A DNA stretch of 64,000 bases from assembly GCF_002454115.1 (NCBI RefSeq), contig NZ_DKIH01000010.1, forward strand, positions 440,043 to 504,042, in the 5' to 3' direction. This document shows positions 33,957 to 43,075 of the stretch, in pieces. The DNA comes from Sphingopyxis sp. UBA6723 (lineage in GTDB: Bacteria; Pseudomonadota; Alphaproteobacteria; Sphingomonadales; Sphingomonadaceae). The first letter of the stretch is position 1. Every line of letters begins with the position of its first letter. The notes beneath the pieces were generated by a model, which saw only the letters and a list, made by a program, of their open reading frames with translations, made no database searches and had not been told where the DNA came from. The translations under genes and the position numbers were made by a program.

Positions 33957-35360
33957 CTAGCGTCGTTTGCGCGTCTGTTCCACCTCGGCGCGTGCGACCA
34001 GTGCAATATCCTGTGCACGGATCCAATCGGGGGAGTCCTGCGCCAGGCCCTGCATCGCGATTTCGGCATTACGCAGCGTCAGCGCAGGCTGTCCACCCTG
34101 CAGGCTATAGCGTTCCGCCGAAGCGAGCGCGGCGCGCGCCTGATCGCCTTTGTTCGCATAGACGATACCGAGTTGATACCAGGCAAAGGGGTTCTGATTG
34201 TCGAGTGCCACCGCCGTTTTCAGCACATCCTCGGCCTCGGTGAAATTCGCCGGGTCTTCGGTCGCGATCAGCGCGTGGCCCAGCGTCGCACTAATCAGCG
34301 GCTGCGACCGCGATATCGTCACCGCTTTGCGCAGCGCCGGGATCGCTTCCTTGGGGCGCCCCGATTCGAGCAGCACCTGGCCTTCAAGTTCCAAAAAATA
34401 AGGGTCGCGTGGATTGGTGGCGAGCAGCGCCTTGACTTCGTCCAGCGCTTTTTGCGGATAGGCGCTGCGATGCCAGGCGTAGGCGCGCGCGTAACGCGCC
34501 GGAATGCTTGTGATGGTTTCGGGGAATTTGCGCAGGGTCCGGTCGGGATCGGTCATGAAACCGGACAATTTTGCTTTGATCCGCTGAAAACGTTCCTCGA
34601 TCACCGGATCGGCGGGCTTGTCCCACGCCGGATCGATCACATAGACCTCGCGCAGCGCCTGGATGCGATCGCCCGACATCGGATGGGTGCGGCCATAGGC
34701 CTGATCATCGTCCTGCTTCACCGCGTAACGAAATTCCAGATTCTGCAATTTTTTGAAAAAGGCCAGGCTGCCGCGGCCGCTGATCCCGGCTTTGGAAAGA
34801 TATTGGGCGCCCGCCGCGTCGGCAGTCGATTCCTGAACGCGACTGAACGCCAGATATTTGCCCAGCGCGGCCTGCTGCCCCGCCATCATGACACCCATGC
34901 CGGCTTCGCCCGCGCCCGCCGCGATCGCCGCGGCACCCAGCAAAAGGCTGAGCAGCGATATGCCGGTGGCCGTCTTGGCGCCGTCATTGACGCGAATCGC
35001 GTGGCCGCCGATGACATGGCCCAGTTCGTGCGCGAGCACACCCTGCACCTCTTCGGCAGTGTCGGCGGCCTCGATCAGCCCGGCAAAGACATAGACGTCC
35101 TGACTGCCCGCCACGAACGCGTTGATGCTGGGGTCGCCAAGCAGATGGACGCGCACCTGCCCCGGTTGCAGCCCGGCTGCGACGAGCAGCGGGTCCATCA
35201 TGTCCTGAAACAGCGCTTCGGTCTCGGCATCGCGCAGGATCGATTGCGCCATCACCGGGCGTATCGTCACGGCGAGCATCGCGAGCAGGGTCAGTGCGAT
35301 CCGGAGCAGCGGGCGCCATGCGCCTGTCCGAAAGATCGATTTGGGGGAGGGCGGCATCAT
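33957..35360 (-). CDS. M48 family metalloprotease with TPR repeats (BepA-like)
   Basis: The 467-residue product has a signal peptide, then an M48 domain with the zinc motif HELGH (GVLAHELGHVIGGH), a third ligand in the ESTADAAGAQYL segment, and THPMSGDR. The C-terminal third has several TPR units (EAIPALRKAVTISRSQPLISA). This arrangement matches BepA/YfgC, a periplasmic protease and chaperone that helps assemble LptD and other outer-membrane proteins. ATG 35360 has GAGGG 8 nt upstream; upstream in-frame ATGs add no signal. The gene before a DsbA-fold gene suggests a role in folding or disulfide-dependent assembly. Confidence 0.9.
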   Translation of the reverse strand: MMPPSPKSIFRTGAWRPLLRIALTLLAMLAVTIRPVMAQSILRDAETEALFQDMMDPLLVAAGLQPGQVRVHLLGDPSINAFVAGSQDVYVFAGLIEAADTAEEVQGVLAHELGHVIGGHAIRVNDGAKTATGISLLSLLLGAAAIAAGAGEAGMGVMMAGQQAALGKYLAFSRVQESTADAAGAQYLSKAGISGRGSLAFFKKLQNLEFRYAVKQDDDQAYGRTHPMSGDRIQALREVYVIDPAWDKPADPVIEERFQRIKAKLSGFMTDPDRTLRKFPETITSIPARYARAYAWHRSAYPQKALDEVKALLATNPRDPYFLELEGQVLLESGRPKEAIPALRKAVTISRSQPLISATLGHALIATEDPANFTEAEDVLKTAVALDNQNPFAWYQLGIVYANKGDQARAALASAERYSLQGGQPALTLRNAEIAMQGLAQDSPDWIRAQDIALVARAEVEQTRKRR

Positions 35361-35462
35361 CCTGCCTACCCTCGCGCGGCGCATCTGAACATCGACTGAA
35401 GCCATGCCAGCTTTGTGGGGGTCAGCGCGCGTGGAGGCAAGGCGAGACTTTGGCTCAAAACG

Positions 35463-35502
35463 ATCATGGCTTCCCCCGACGTTTGCCGGAGGAAGCCATG
35501 AT
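35463..35502 (-). terminator. Intrinsic terminator of rne
   Basis: ATCATGGCTTCC pairs with GGAAGCCATGAT (12 bp) with an inner CCG/CGG extension. Reading the minus strand it lies 20 nt past the rne stop and is followed by GTTTTG. A weak T-run leaves some doubt. Confidence 0.65.
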
Positions 35503-35521
35503 GAGACGTATTTCGCTCGGA

Positions 35522-38230
35522 TCAGCCGAAAGTGCGCTGCCACCAGCCGCGACGCGGTTCGCCGTCGGGACCGACGCCGCTCTCGTCGCCATTGGCGGCT
35601 TCGGTTTCAGCTTCGCCCGTCGTCGCCGCTTCGGGCGCCGCGTCCGCTGCAACCGCTTTTTTGGCGCGGCTCGCCCGCTTCTTCGGCGCGGGTTTGGCGG
35701 GTTCGGCTTCCGGTTCGGCCTCGGCAACGGGTTCGGCCTCCACCGCTTCCGGCGCCGCTTCGACCACAGCGTCGGCGGCTTCGGCTTCGACTGCCGCCTT
35801 GGTCTTGCGCGGTGCGCGCTTGCGCTTCGGCTTTTCCTCGGCAGCCGGTGCTTCGTCGGCGACCGGTTCGGCGACGTCCGCGGCTAGCGGGGCTTCGACA
35901 GCTTCTGCGGCGGTGTCGTCGGTTGCCTCTGCCGCGTCGACCTTGGGCTTGCGACCACGGCCACCCCGTCGGCGGCGCGGTTTGGCGTCGGGATCGACGG
36001 CTTCGGTCCCGGCTTCTGCCTCGCCATCGCTGGCGGTTTCTGCCGGTGCGGCGTCGCCCTCCTCGGCACCGTCGGCGGCGTCGTCGCGCTCGGCTTCGCC
36101 ATCGCGTTCTTCGCCGTTCTCGAGGATTTCATTGCCTTCCTCGTCGCGGCGACCGCGGCGGCCACGACGACGACGGCGGCGGCGCTTGCGGCCCTCGCCG
36201 TCGGTGTCGCTCTCGCCGCCCTCGGGTGCGCGCTCACGCTGGCGGGCGGGGCGGGCTTCGGCTTCCGCTTCGGCTTCTTCCGCATCTTCGTCTTCGGGAT
36301 AATCGTCGTCATCCTCGTCCTCGATCGGCGCGATCGGGGCAAAGCTGCGGCGCTGCGTCGGCGGCGGGCCGGTGACTTCGACCGCCATCCGCGCCCCTTC
36401 GGTCTCGCCGTCGGGCAGGATTTCGACGATGACGCCGTACAGCTCCTCGATGTCGCGCAGCTCGCGGCGCTTTTCGTTGAGCAGATAGAAAGTCGCTTCC
36501 TGGCTGGCGCGAAGCGTGATCCGGCTGCCCTTGCCGCGTGCCGCTTCTTCTTCGATCAGGCGCAGCGCGCTGAGCCCCGCCGACGAGGCGGTGCGGACCA
36601 GCCCGGTGCCTTCGCAATGTGGGCAGGGGCGCGTCGATGCTTCGAGCACGCCGGTGCGCAGGCGCTGGCGGCTCATTTCCATCAAGCCAAAGCCCGAGAT
36701 GCGACCGACCTGGATGCGCGCGCGGTCGTTCTTCAGCGCGTCCTTCATCGCCCGCTCGACCTTGCGGACGTTCGAGCCATGATCCATGTCGATGAAGTCA
36801 ATCACGATCAGGCCGGCCATGTCGCGCAGACGCAGCTGGCGGGCGATTTCGGCCGCGGCTTCCAGATTGGTGCTGACCGCGGTCTGCTCGATATTATGCT
36901 CGCGGGTCGAGCGGCCCGAGTTGATGTCGATCGACACCAAGGCTTCGGTCGGGTTGATCACCAGATAACCGCCCGATTTCAGCTGGACGACGGGATTGAG
37001 CATCCCGGCCAACTGATCCTCGACGCCGTAACGCTGATAGAGCGACACCGGATCGGCATATTGCTTCACCCGCCGCGCATGGCTGGGCATCAGCAACTTC
37101 ATGAACTGCTTGGCGGCTTTATAGCCCTCGTCGCCCTCGACGAGCACTTCCTCGATGTCCTTGTGATAGATGTCGCGGATCGCGCGCTTGACCAGGTCGC
37201 TGTCCGAATGGACCAGCGCCGGGGCGCTCGATTGCAGCGTCTTTTCGCGAATCTCGTCCCACAGGCGGGCGAGATAGTCGAAGTCGCGCTTGATCTCGAC
37301 CTTGGTGCGGCTCATTCCGGCGGTGCGGACGATGCACCCCATCGTCGGCGGCAGCGCGAGTTCGTCGATCATCGCCTTCAGCTTGCGGCGATCGGCGCCG
37401 TTCGAAATTTTGCGGCTGATCCCGCCGCCGTGCATCGTGTTGGGCATCAGTACGCAGTAACGACCGGCAAGCGACAAATAGGTGGTCAGCGCCGCGCCCT
37501 TGTTGCCGCGTTCTTCCTTGACGACCTGCACCAGCATCACCTGGCGGCGGCGAATGACGTCCTGGATCTTGTATCGGCGGCGCAGCGACATGCGGTTTTC
37601 GCTGTCATCCTCGTCGCGGCGGCTGCTGCGACCGCGGCCACCGCCCTTGCGGCCATTGCCGCGTCCGCGGCCCCGCCCCTTGCGGTCGCCACGATCGTTA
37701 CGGCCTTCGCGGCCTTCTTCGGATCCTTCGCCGCCCTCTTCGCCGTCGCCATTTTCGGCGTCGCCCCGGTCGTCGCGATCATCGCGGTCATCGTCGTCGC
37801 CATCGTTGCGTTCGTCACGATCGTCATCGTCGCGGTCGTGGCGGCTGTCGCCATTGTCGTCGTCGTCATGATATTCGACGTCGGCGACATCGCCTTCCAG
37901 CGCGTCGAGGTCTTCCTCGGCGCGCTGCGCGGCGGCGGCGGCATGTTCGGCCTCTTCGCGCAGCAGCGCTTCGCGGTCTTCCTTTGGAATCTGATAATAA
38001 TCGGGGTGGATTTCGCTGAACGCCAGGAACCCGTGGCGATTGCCACCATATTCGATGAACGCCGCCTGCAGCGACGGTTCGACGCGGGTTACTTTGGCCA
38101 GATAGATATTGCCCTTGAGCTGCTTGTGCTCGGCGGACTCGAAATCAAACTCCTCGATGCGGTTTCCCTGGGTGACGGCGACCCGGGTTTCTTCCCGGTG
38201 CCGCGCGTCGATCAACATGCGCGTGGTCAT
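35522..38230 (-). CDS. rne: Ribonuclease E/G
   Basis: The 902-residue product has an N-terminal S1 domain split by a 120-residue acidic/basic low-complexity insert (about residues 105-225), then the RNase E core: the catalytic magnesium Asp residues in VSIDINSG and VIDFIDMD, and the zinc-link CPHCEGTG. The C-terminal 300 residues are Ala/Glu/Arg/Lys-rich and disordered, a degradosome scaffold in other species. It processes rRNA, tRNA precursors and mRNA. TTGGAG lies about 9 nt before ATG 38230. Its leader has a terminator-like hairpin (38265-38301). Confidence 0.95.
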   Translation of the reverse strand: MTTRMLIDARHREETRVAVTQGNRIEEFDFESAEHKQLKGNIYLAKVTRVEPSLQAAFIEYGGNRHGFLAFSEIHPDYYQIPKEDREALLREEAEHAAAAAQRAEEDLDALEGDVADVEYHDDDDNGDSRHDRDDDDRDERNDGDDDDRDDRDDRGDAENGDGEEGGEGSEEGREGRNDRGDRKGRGRGRGNGRKGGGRGRSSRRDEDDSENRMSLRRRYKIQDVIRRRQVMLVQVVKEERGNKGAALTTYLSLAGRYCVLMPNTMHGGGISRKISNGADRRKLKAMIDELALPPTMGCIVRTAGMSRTKVEIKRDFDYLARLWDEIREKTLQSSAPALVHSDSDLVKRAIRDIYHKDIEEVLVEGDEGYKAAKQFMKLLMPSHARRVKQYADPVSLYQRYGVEDQLAGMLNPVVQLKSGGYLVINPTEALVSIDINSGRSTREHNIEQTAVSTNLEAAAEIARQLRLRDMAGLIVIDFIDMDHGSNVRKVERAMKDALKNDRARIQVGRISGFGLMEMSRQRLRTGVLEASTRPCPHCEGTGLVRTASSAGLSALRLIEEEAARGKGSRITLRASQEATFYLLNEKRRELRDIEELYGVIVEILPDGETEGARMAVEVTGPPPTQRRSFAPIAPIEDEDDDDYPEDEDAEEAEAEAEARPARQRERAPEGGESDTDGEGRKRRRRRRRGRRGRRDEEGNEILENGEERDGEAERDDAADGAEEGDAAPAETASDGEAEAGTEAVDPDAKPRRRRGGRGRKPKVDAAEATDDTAAEAVEAPLAADVAEPVADEAPAAEEKPKRKRAPRKTKAAVEAEAADAVVEAAPEAVEAEPVAEAEPEAEPAKPAPKKRASRAKKAVAADAAPEAATTGEAETEAANGDESGVGPDGEPRRGWWQRTFG

Positions 38231-38264
38231 TAGTTACACTCCAAGCGCGCCGTAGCGCGCCATC

Positions 38265-38301
38265 AAAAAATCCCGCGACCTTCCTTGACGAAAGATCGCG
38301 G
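38265..38301 (-). promoter_or_regulatory. Terminator-like hairpin in the rne leader
   Basis: On the minus strand CCGCGATCTTTC pairs with GGAAGGTCGCGG (12 pairs, two of them G-U) over a GTCAA loop and is followed by GATTTTTTG. It has the form of an intrinsic terminator ending 35 nt before the rne ATG. A second hairpin (GCGCGC/GCGCGC, 38245-38260) lies between it and the Shine-Dalgarno site. It could be an attenuator of rne or the end of an upstream small RNA. Confidence 0.7.
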
Positions 38302-38879
38302 CGGATACGGATGATACGAAAAAAGACGTTATTGCCGCGGGGAGCCTGCGTCCGATGCTGGACGCGCATGCGGTCTTCGCATCCGGCGACGGCGGCGGCA
38401 AAAGCGCCCGCGTCGGGATGAAAAGAGGGCATGGCAAGCCTCATGCGGCATCAACCTGTTACATGGGGTGAGCGGGCGGGCAGGGCGGGCGTCTGGCGAT
38501 CGCCCCGACTGTCCGGTCAACCGGGTGGACTGACGGCAGGTTGCCGATCCCCGCATATCCGGCGCCAAGGCGGCCATGTCCCGCAATGTTTGCGGAGCAG
38601 GCCTTCCCCTCAAAAGGCCGGACGGCACCGGGAACGACACCGTCAGTGGTGGTGTGCTAGCATCGGCACGGGCCGACGGCAACAGCGCCACGGTAGAAAG
38701 ATGGGACGCCGACATGCGTCCGCAAGGGTTGCGGTTCTGTTCGTCTGGCAGATTCGCAGCTTAACCGGCATTTCACGCGTCATGGCTAAAGGTGCGTTCA
38801 CGATGGTTTGCGGCCTTGATTCTGAAATTTTGGAATTAAGCGCTGGACCAGTGTGCGCCGCGCGCCGCATAATCGTGCC
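38302..38879. other. Gene-free stretch before the amidase and upstream of rne
   Basis: About 580 bp without a convincing gene. Open frames on both strands are Arg/Pro/Ser-rich and lack start signals. It must hold the rne promoter on the minus strand and the amidase promoter on the plus strand. An AT-rich block at 38811-38840 (TTGATTCTGAAATTTTGGAA) is the likely amidase promoter region; a small RNA on the minus strand ending at 38265 is possible. Confidence 0.4.
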
Positions 38880-39785
38880 ATGAGCCTGCTGCTCGCCTTG
38901 ATTGGCCTATCTTTGACCCCCGTGCCGTCGGGGCAGATGGTCGACCGTATCGCGCGCGGTCCGCGCACCGAACTGGCGCCGCCCGCGGGGTTTCGCGCCA
39001 AGGTCCCCGAAAAACGCTACAGCGTCAGCGTCCCCATCGGCAAGCCCAGGCCCAGCGTTGCACTGCCGCGGATCGAAGGGCCGAACGATAGTCGCCTGCC
39101 GCTCGTGGTGCTCGACGCGGGGCATGGCGGCCACGATCCGGGGGCAATCAGCCCGCACAGCGGCAAGCGCGAAAAGGACATCACCCTCGCGCTCGCTCGT
39201 GCCATCCGCGACGATCTGCTCGCCTCGGGCCGTGTCCGCGTCGCGCTGACCCGCGGCGAAGACCGCTTTCTGGTGCTTGAGGAGCGTTTCGGCATCGCGC
39301 GGCGGCTGAAGGCCGATTTGTTCATTTCGATCCACGCCGATGCGGCGGAAAACCAGACCGCCAGCGGCGCGTCGATCTACACCTTGTCCGAAGTCGCCTC
39401 CGACCGCGAAGCGGCGCGGCTCGCGGCGCGCGAGAATAAGGCGAATGTCATCAATGGCGTCGATCTCGGCGCCCACAGCGGCGATGTGTCGTCGATCCTG
39501 CTCGACCTGACCCAGCGCGAGACGATGAACGTCGCCTCCGATTTCGCGCGGCTGCTTCAGCGCGAGGCAGGCGAAGCGGTCAAATTCCGCACCCACGCGC
39601 ATCGCTTTGCCTCGTTCGTGGTGCTGAAGGCGCCCGATACGCCATCGGTGCTGTTCGAAACCGGCTTTATCTCGAACAAGGACGACGCCGAATTTCTGGC
39701 GTCGGCGGCGGGACAGAAAAAGGTCGCGCGCGGCGTGCGCAATGCGGTCCAGATCCATTTCGCGCGGCAGATCGCGGCGCGGTAA
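38880..39785 (+). CDS. N-acetylmuramoyl-L-alanine amidase (AmiA/B/C type)
   Basis: The 301-residue product starts MSLLLALIGLSLTPVPSG, a signal sequence, and has an Amidase_3 domain: VVLDAGHGGHDPGA (zinc His), KDITLALARAIRDDL, LFISIHADAAEN (zinc His) and VLFETGFISNKDDAEFL with the catalytic Glu. It cleaves the amide between MurNAc and the stem peptide in the periplasm, for cell separation. It has no AMIN domain, so targeting would differ from AmiC. ATG 38880 is preferred over one at 38853 because the signal begins here. A repeat follows the stop. Confidence 0.92.
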   Translation: MSLLLALIGLSLTPVPSGQMVDRIARGPRTELAPPAGFRAKVPEKRYSVSVPIGKPRPSVALPRIEGPNDSRLPLVVLDAGHGGHDPGAISPHSGKREKDITLALARAIRDDLLASGRVRVALTRGEDRFLVLEERFGIARRLKADLFISIHADAAENQTASGASIYTLSEVASDREAARLAARENKANVINGVDLGAHSGDVSSILLDLTQRETMNVASDFARLLQREAGEAVKFRTHAHRFASFVVLKAPDTPSVLFETGFISNKDDAEFLASAAGQKKVARGVRNAVQIHFARQIAAR

Positions 39786-39793
39786 CCGCAATC

Positions 39794-39924
39794 GCCCTCC
39801 CCTGAAGGGGAGGGTGGCGAGACTTGCCAGCTTGCTGGCTTAGTCGCAGCGGGTGGGGTTTGCAGCCTTGCATCACCCCGAGAGACCCCACCCCAACCCC
39901 TCCCCTGAAGGGGAGGGGCTTTTG
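39794..39924. repeat. REPIN-like inverted repeat after the amidase gene
   Basis: Two copies of the palindrome CCTCCCCTGAAGGGGAGG (about 39796-39813 and 39899-39916) flank a stretch with GCCAGCTTGCTGGC and a GGGTGGGG/ACCCCACC pair. A short AGCCAGCTTGC echo recurs at 39956-39966. No gene is inside it. Confidence 0.65.
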
Positions 39925-39989
39925 AAATATAGTCTTGACTAACTTTCTCCACCTAGCCAGCTTGCTCTCGGTGGCGGCGGGAGAAGATC

Positions 39990-41243
39990 ATGAGCTGGAG
40001 CAACTGGTCAGGCAGCGTCAGCGCCGCCGCGCAAATCGCCCGCCCGCATAGCGAGGACGAACTCGCCGCGCTGATCCGCAGCGCACACAAGCTGCGCGTT
40101 ACTGGGGCCGGGCACAGTTTCATGCCGCTCTGCGAATCGGACGAGTTGATCGTCAGCCTCGACGAGATGGCGGGCGTGATGCATATCGCCGCCGACCGCC
40201 AGACCGCGCGCATCCCCGCCGGGTGGAGCATCCGGCGGCTGACCGCGGGGCTGTGGGACGAGGGGCTGGCGCTCGCCAATCAGGGCGATGTCAATCCGCA
40301 GTCGCTCGCAGGGGCGATGGCGACGGGGACGCACGGCACCGGGGTCGATCTTGGTTCGCTCGCGACCTTTGCGCGCGGCTTCCGGCTGATCGGCGCCGAT
40401 GGCGAGGCGCATTGGTGCGATGCGACCACCAATGCCGATCTATATCAGGCACAGCGGCTGTCGCTTGGCCTGTTCGGGGTCGCGACCGAGATCGATGTCG
40501 CGGTCGTCCCCGCCTTTCACCTGTCCGAACGGATCGAAAAGCGCCGCTGGGCGGAGGTGCGCGAAAGCTATGATGAGCTGGCGAAGCAGCATCGCCATGT
40601 TGAATTCTGGTTCTTTCCGCACAGCGACGACGTGATCCTGAAAACGCTCGACCTGTGCGACCCATGCGATCCGCCGCCGACCACGACCGACATGGAGGAG
40701 GCCAGTTTTCGCCGCATCCTGAACATCGCGGCGCGCCTGCCTTTCCTTACCCCGACGCTTCAGCGGCTGATCATGAAAGGCGGCATTTCGGGGCGCCGCC
40801 GCGGCCCGGCGCATCTCGTCTTTCCATCCGACCGCACGATCCGCTTCGAAGAGATGGAATATGAAATGCCGCGCGCCGCCGGGCTCGACACGCTGGCCGA
40901 AGTGGTCGGGTGGATTCGCAAGAAACGACTGCCGGTCACCTTCCCGTTCGAATTTCGCACCGTTGCCGCCGACGATATCTGGATGAGCCCGATGAACGCC
41001 GGACCCGTCGCCGCGATTTCGATGCACCAATATGCGAAGATGCCTTGGCAGGGCCTGTTCGCCGAAGCCGAGACGATCTTTCGCAGCCATGGCGGTCGCC
41101 CGCATTGGGCCAAACGCCATACGCTGACCCGCGCCGACGTCGCGGCACTCTATCCGATGGCGGGTCGCTATACTGCCGTCCGCCGCGCCGCCGATCCGGG
41201 CGGAAAATTCCTCAACGCGCATCTCGAAAGCCTGTTCGCATGA
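39990..41243 (+). CDS. FAD-linked sugar-lactone oxidase (D-arabinono-1,4-lactone oxidase family)
   Basis: The 417-residue product has a PCMH-type FAD domain, with the GAGHSF motif near residue 42 where flavin attaches to the His in this family, SLAGAMATGTHGTG near 105, and a C-terminal ALO domain with HWAKRHTLT near 373. It should oxidise an aldonolactone or sugar alcohol with oxygen. It may need no quinone partner. Stop overlaps the next gene start (ATGA at 41240-41243). Upstream 39930-39941 holds TAGTCTTGACTA, a small palindrome with a TTGACT that may be a promoter or operator. Confidence 0.84.
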   Translation: MSWSNWSGSVSAAAQIARPHSEDELAALIRSAHKLRVTGAGHSFMPLCESDELIVSLDEMAGVMHIAADRQTARIPAGWSIRRLTAGLWDEGLALANQGDVNPQSLAGAMATGTHGTGVDLGSLATFARGFRLIGADGEAHWCDATTNADLYQAQRLSLGLFGVATEIDVAVVPAFHLSERIEKRRWAEVRESYDELAKQHRHVEFWFFPHSDDVILKTLDLCDPCDPPPTTTDMEEASFRRILNIAARLPFLTPTLQRLIMKGGISGRRRGPAHLVFPSDRTIRFEEMEYEMPRAAGLDTLAEVVGWIRKKRLPVTFPFEFRTVAADDIWMSPMNAGPVAAISMHQYAKMPWQGLFAEAETIFRSHGGRPHWAKRHTLTRADVAALYPMAGRYTAVRRAADPGGKFLNAHLESLFA

Positions 41244-42388
41244 CCACCGACCGCGACCTGCACGCGCATCTAATCGACCAGCAAGGCTCACGCGCCGATC
41301 TCAACACTCCGGTGCTGGTGCTCGATGTCGACGCCCTCGACCGCAATGTGCAGCGCATGGCGGCGCTCACCGCACACCACGAGGTCGCGCTGCGCCCGCA
41401 CGCCAAAACGCACAAGAGTGTCGATATTGCGCAACGCCAGATTGCTGCGGGCGCGGTTGGCGTGTGCTGCGCCAAGATCGGCGAGGCCGAGGCGCTGAGC
41501 GAGGGCGGCGTGAACGGCATCCTCATTACCTCGCCGGTCGCGGCACCCCGCGCGATTGAGCGGCTCGCCGCGCTGGCGGCCCGCGCCGACGGCTTGATGG
41601 CGGTCGTCGATCATCCCGATGTCGCGGCGGGCATCGATGCGGCGCTCGCGGTCGCCGACGCGCGGCTCGACATGATCATCGACATCGATCCCGGTATTGC
41701 GCGCACCGGGGTTGCTTCGGCGGATGCGGCGGTGGCGCTGGCCGAGGTCATCGCCGCCGCTCCCAACCTCAAGTATCGCGGTGTGCAATTCTACTGCGGG
41801 TCGCAGCAGCATATCGAAAGCTATGCCGACCGCCGCGCCGCGATTGTCGAGCGCACCGGCTATTTGCAAAGCGTCATCGCGGCGCTGGCCGACGCGGGGT
41901 TCGCGCCCGAAATCATCACCGGATCGGGCACCGGCACCCATCGCATCGACCTCGACCTTCGCGTCTTCACCGAATTGCAGGCGGGAAGTTACGTCTTCAT
42001 GGACAAGCAATATCTCGACTGCGATCTGACCGGCGAGGAAAGCGAACCGCCGTTCGAGGTCTCGCTGTCGGTCGATGCGCGCGTGGTCAGCGCCAACCAC
42101 AGCGGCCTGGTCACCATCGACGCCGGGTATAAATCGCTGTCGACCGACGGCGGTGTTGCGGTGGTGCAGTGCGGGGCGCCCGACACGGCCTTCTTCGCCT
42201 TCATGGGCGACGAACATGCGGCACTGATCGCCCCCGGAATCGGGGTGCAGCTCGCGCCCGGCGACCCGGTCAGCCTGACGGTGCCGCACTGCGACCCGAC
42301 GGTGAATCTCTACGACAGCTATCATGTCGTCGCGGGCGAAACGCTGGTCGATATATGGCCGGTCAGCGCGCGCGGCCGGGCGCGGTGA
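41240..42388 (+). CDS. DSD1 family PLP-dependent enzyme (D-serine dehydratase / D-threonine aldolase-like)
   Basis: The 382-residue product has the alanine-racemase-like fold III. The PLP lysine lies in RPHAKTHKS near residue 55, FYCGSQQH near 194 and GSGTGTH near 232. The C-terminal PHCDPTVNLYDSYHVV has the His-x-x zinc pair (His and Cys) of DSD1 enzymes. It should deaminate a D-hydroxyamino acid or cleave it with zinc and PLP. It starts in overlap with the lactone-oxidase stop, and the next gene (a TetR) starts in GTGA overlap with its stop, so these three form one operon. Confidence 0.87.
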   Translation: MTTDRDLHAHLIDQQGSRADLNTPVLVLDVDALDRNVQRMAALTAHHEVALRPHAKTHKSVDIAQRQIAAGAVGVCCAKIGEAEALSEGGVNGILITSPVAAPRAIERLAALAARADGLMAVVDHPDVAAGIDAALAVADARLDMIIDIDPGIARTGVASADAAVALAEVIAAAPNLKYRGVQFYCGSQQHIESYADRRAAIVERTGYLQSVIAALADAGFAPEIITGSGTGTHRIDLDLRVFTELQAGSYVFMDKQYLDCDLTGEESEPPFEVSLSVDARVVSANHSGLVTIDAGYKSLSTDGGVAVVQCGAPDTAFFAFMGDEHAALIAPGIGVQLAPGDPVSLTVPHCDPTVNLYDSYHVVAGETLVDIWPVSARGRAR

Positions 42389-43014
42389 ACGCGCCCGGGG
42401 CGGTGAAGCGTCCGCCGCAGCAGGACCGCGCGCGCCAGACGCGCGAACGGTTGCTCGATGTCGCGGGCGCGCTGCTCGCCGAGGTCGGGATCGAGCGGAT
42501 TTCGACCAATATGATCGCGGCGCGCGCCGGGCTGACCCCGCCCGCGCTCTACCGCTATTTCGGCGACAAATATGCGGTGCTGGAGGCGCTGGGCAGGCGG
42601 CTGATGGAGCGGCAGAATGCGGTGCTCGCGGCATGGCTGGCGCACCACGGGCCGGACGGGATCGCCGCAATGGCCGATCACATCGGCGACCTGCTCGCCC
42701 AGAACGCCGCGGTGACGCGCGCCGAACCGGGCGCGGTGTGGATATTGCGCGCGCTCCACGCCTCGCCGCGGCTCGTCCATATCCGGCTCGAATCGCACCG
42801 CCATGTGACCGACCGGCTGACCGACGCCTGCGCGCCCTACGTGGCCGGGATCGACCGCGAAAAGCTGTGGTCGCGGCTGCGACTGGCGGTGGAGCTTGGC
42901 TTCGCTGCCGATGAAATGCTGTACGAGGAAGATCGTATTTCGGCGGACGCGGCGCTGGCCAATGTCGCGGCGATGCTACGCTTCGCCATGCTCGACCTGA
43001 CCGAAAGCGTCTAG
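42385..43014 (+). CDS. TetR family transcriptional regulator
   Basis: The 209-residue product begins at GTG 42385 (overlapping the stop of the DSD1 gene). The helix-turn-helix is in RERLLDVAGALLAEVGIERI ... MIAARAGLTPPALYRYFGDK (residues about 15-60), and the C-terminal part is a helical ligand domain. As the last gene of the lactone-oxidase operon it probably controls that operon, which would be an autoregulatory loop; a short palindrome at 39930-39941 is a candidate site. The ligand is unknown. A longer frame upstream is a shadow of the DSD1 gene. Confidence 0.85.
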   Translation: MNAPGAVKRPPQQDRARQTRERLLDVAGALLAEVGIERISTNMIAARAGLTPPALYRYFGDKYAVLEALGRRLMERQNAVLAAWLAHHGPDGIAAMADHIGDLLAQNAAVTRAEPGAVWILRALHASPRLVHIRLESHRHVTDRLTDACAPYVAGIDREKLWSRLRLAVELGFAADEMLYEEDRISADAALANVAAMLRFAMLDLTESV

Positions 43015-43075
43015 TCGCCCACCCTGCCGCAACCATGCTTCCCTTTCGGCGATCCACGCTTTAGAGGCAGGCATC

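Noticed and set aside
35294..38233. Long open frames on the plus strand opposite rne
   Set aside because: They are antisense shadows of the Ala/Glu/Arg/Asp-rich rne coding sequence. The reading is low-complexity, starts lack Shine-Dalgarno sites and rne is clearly real.
38329..38883. Open frames of 128 and 150 residues in the gap between rne and the amidase
   Set aside because: Both are Arg/Pro/Ser-rich, overlap each other on opposite strands, and have no start signal or recognisable domain.
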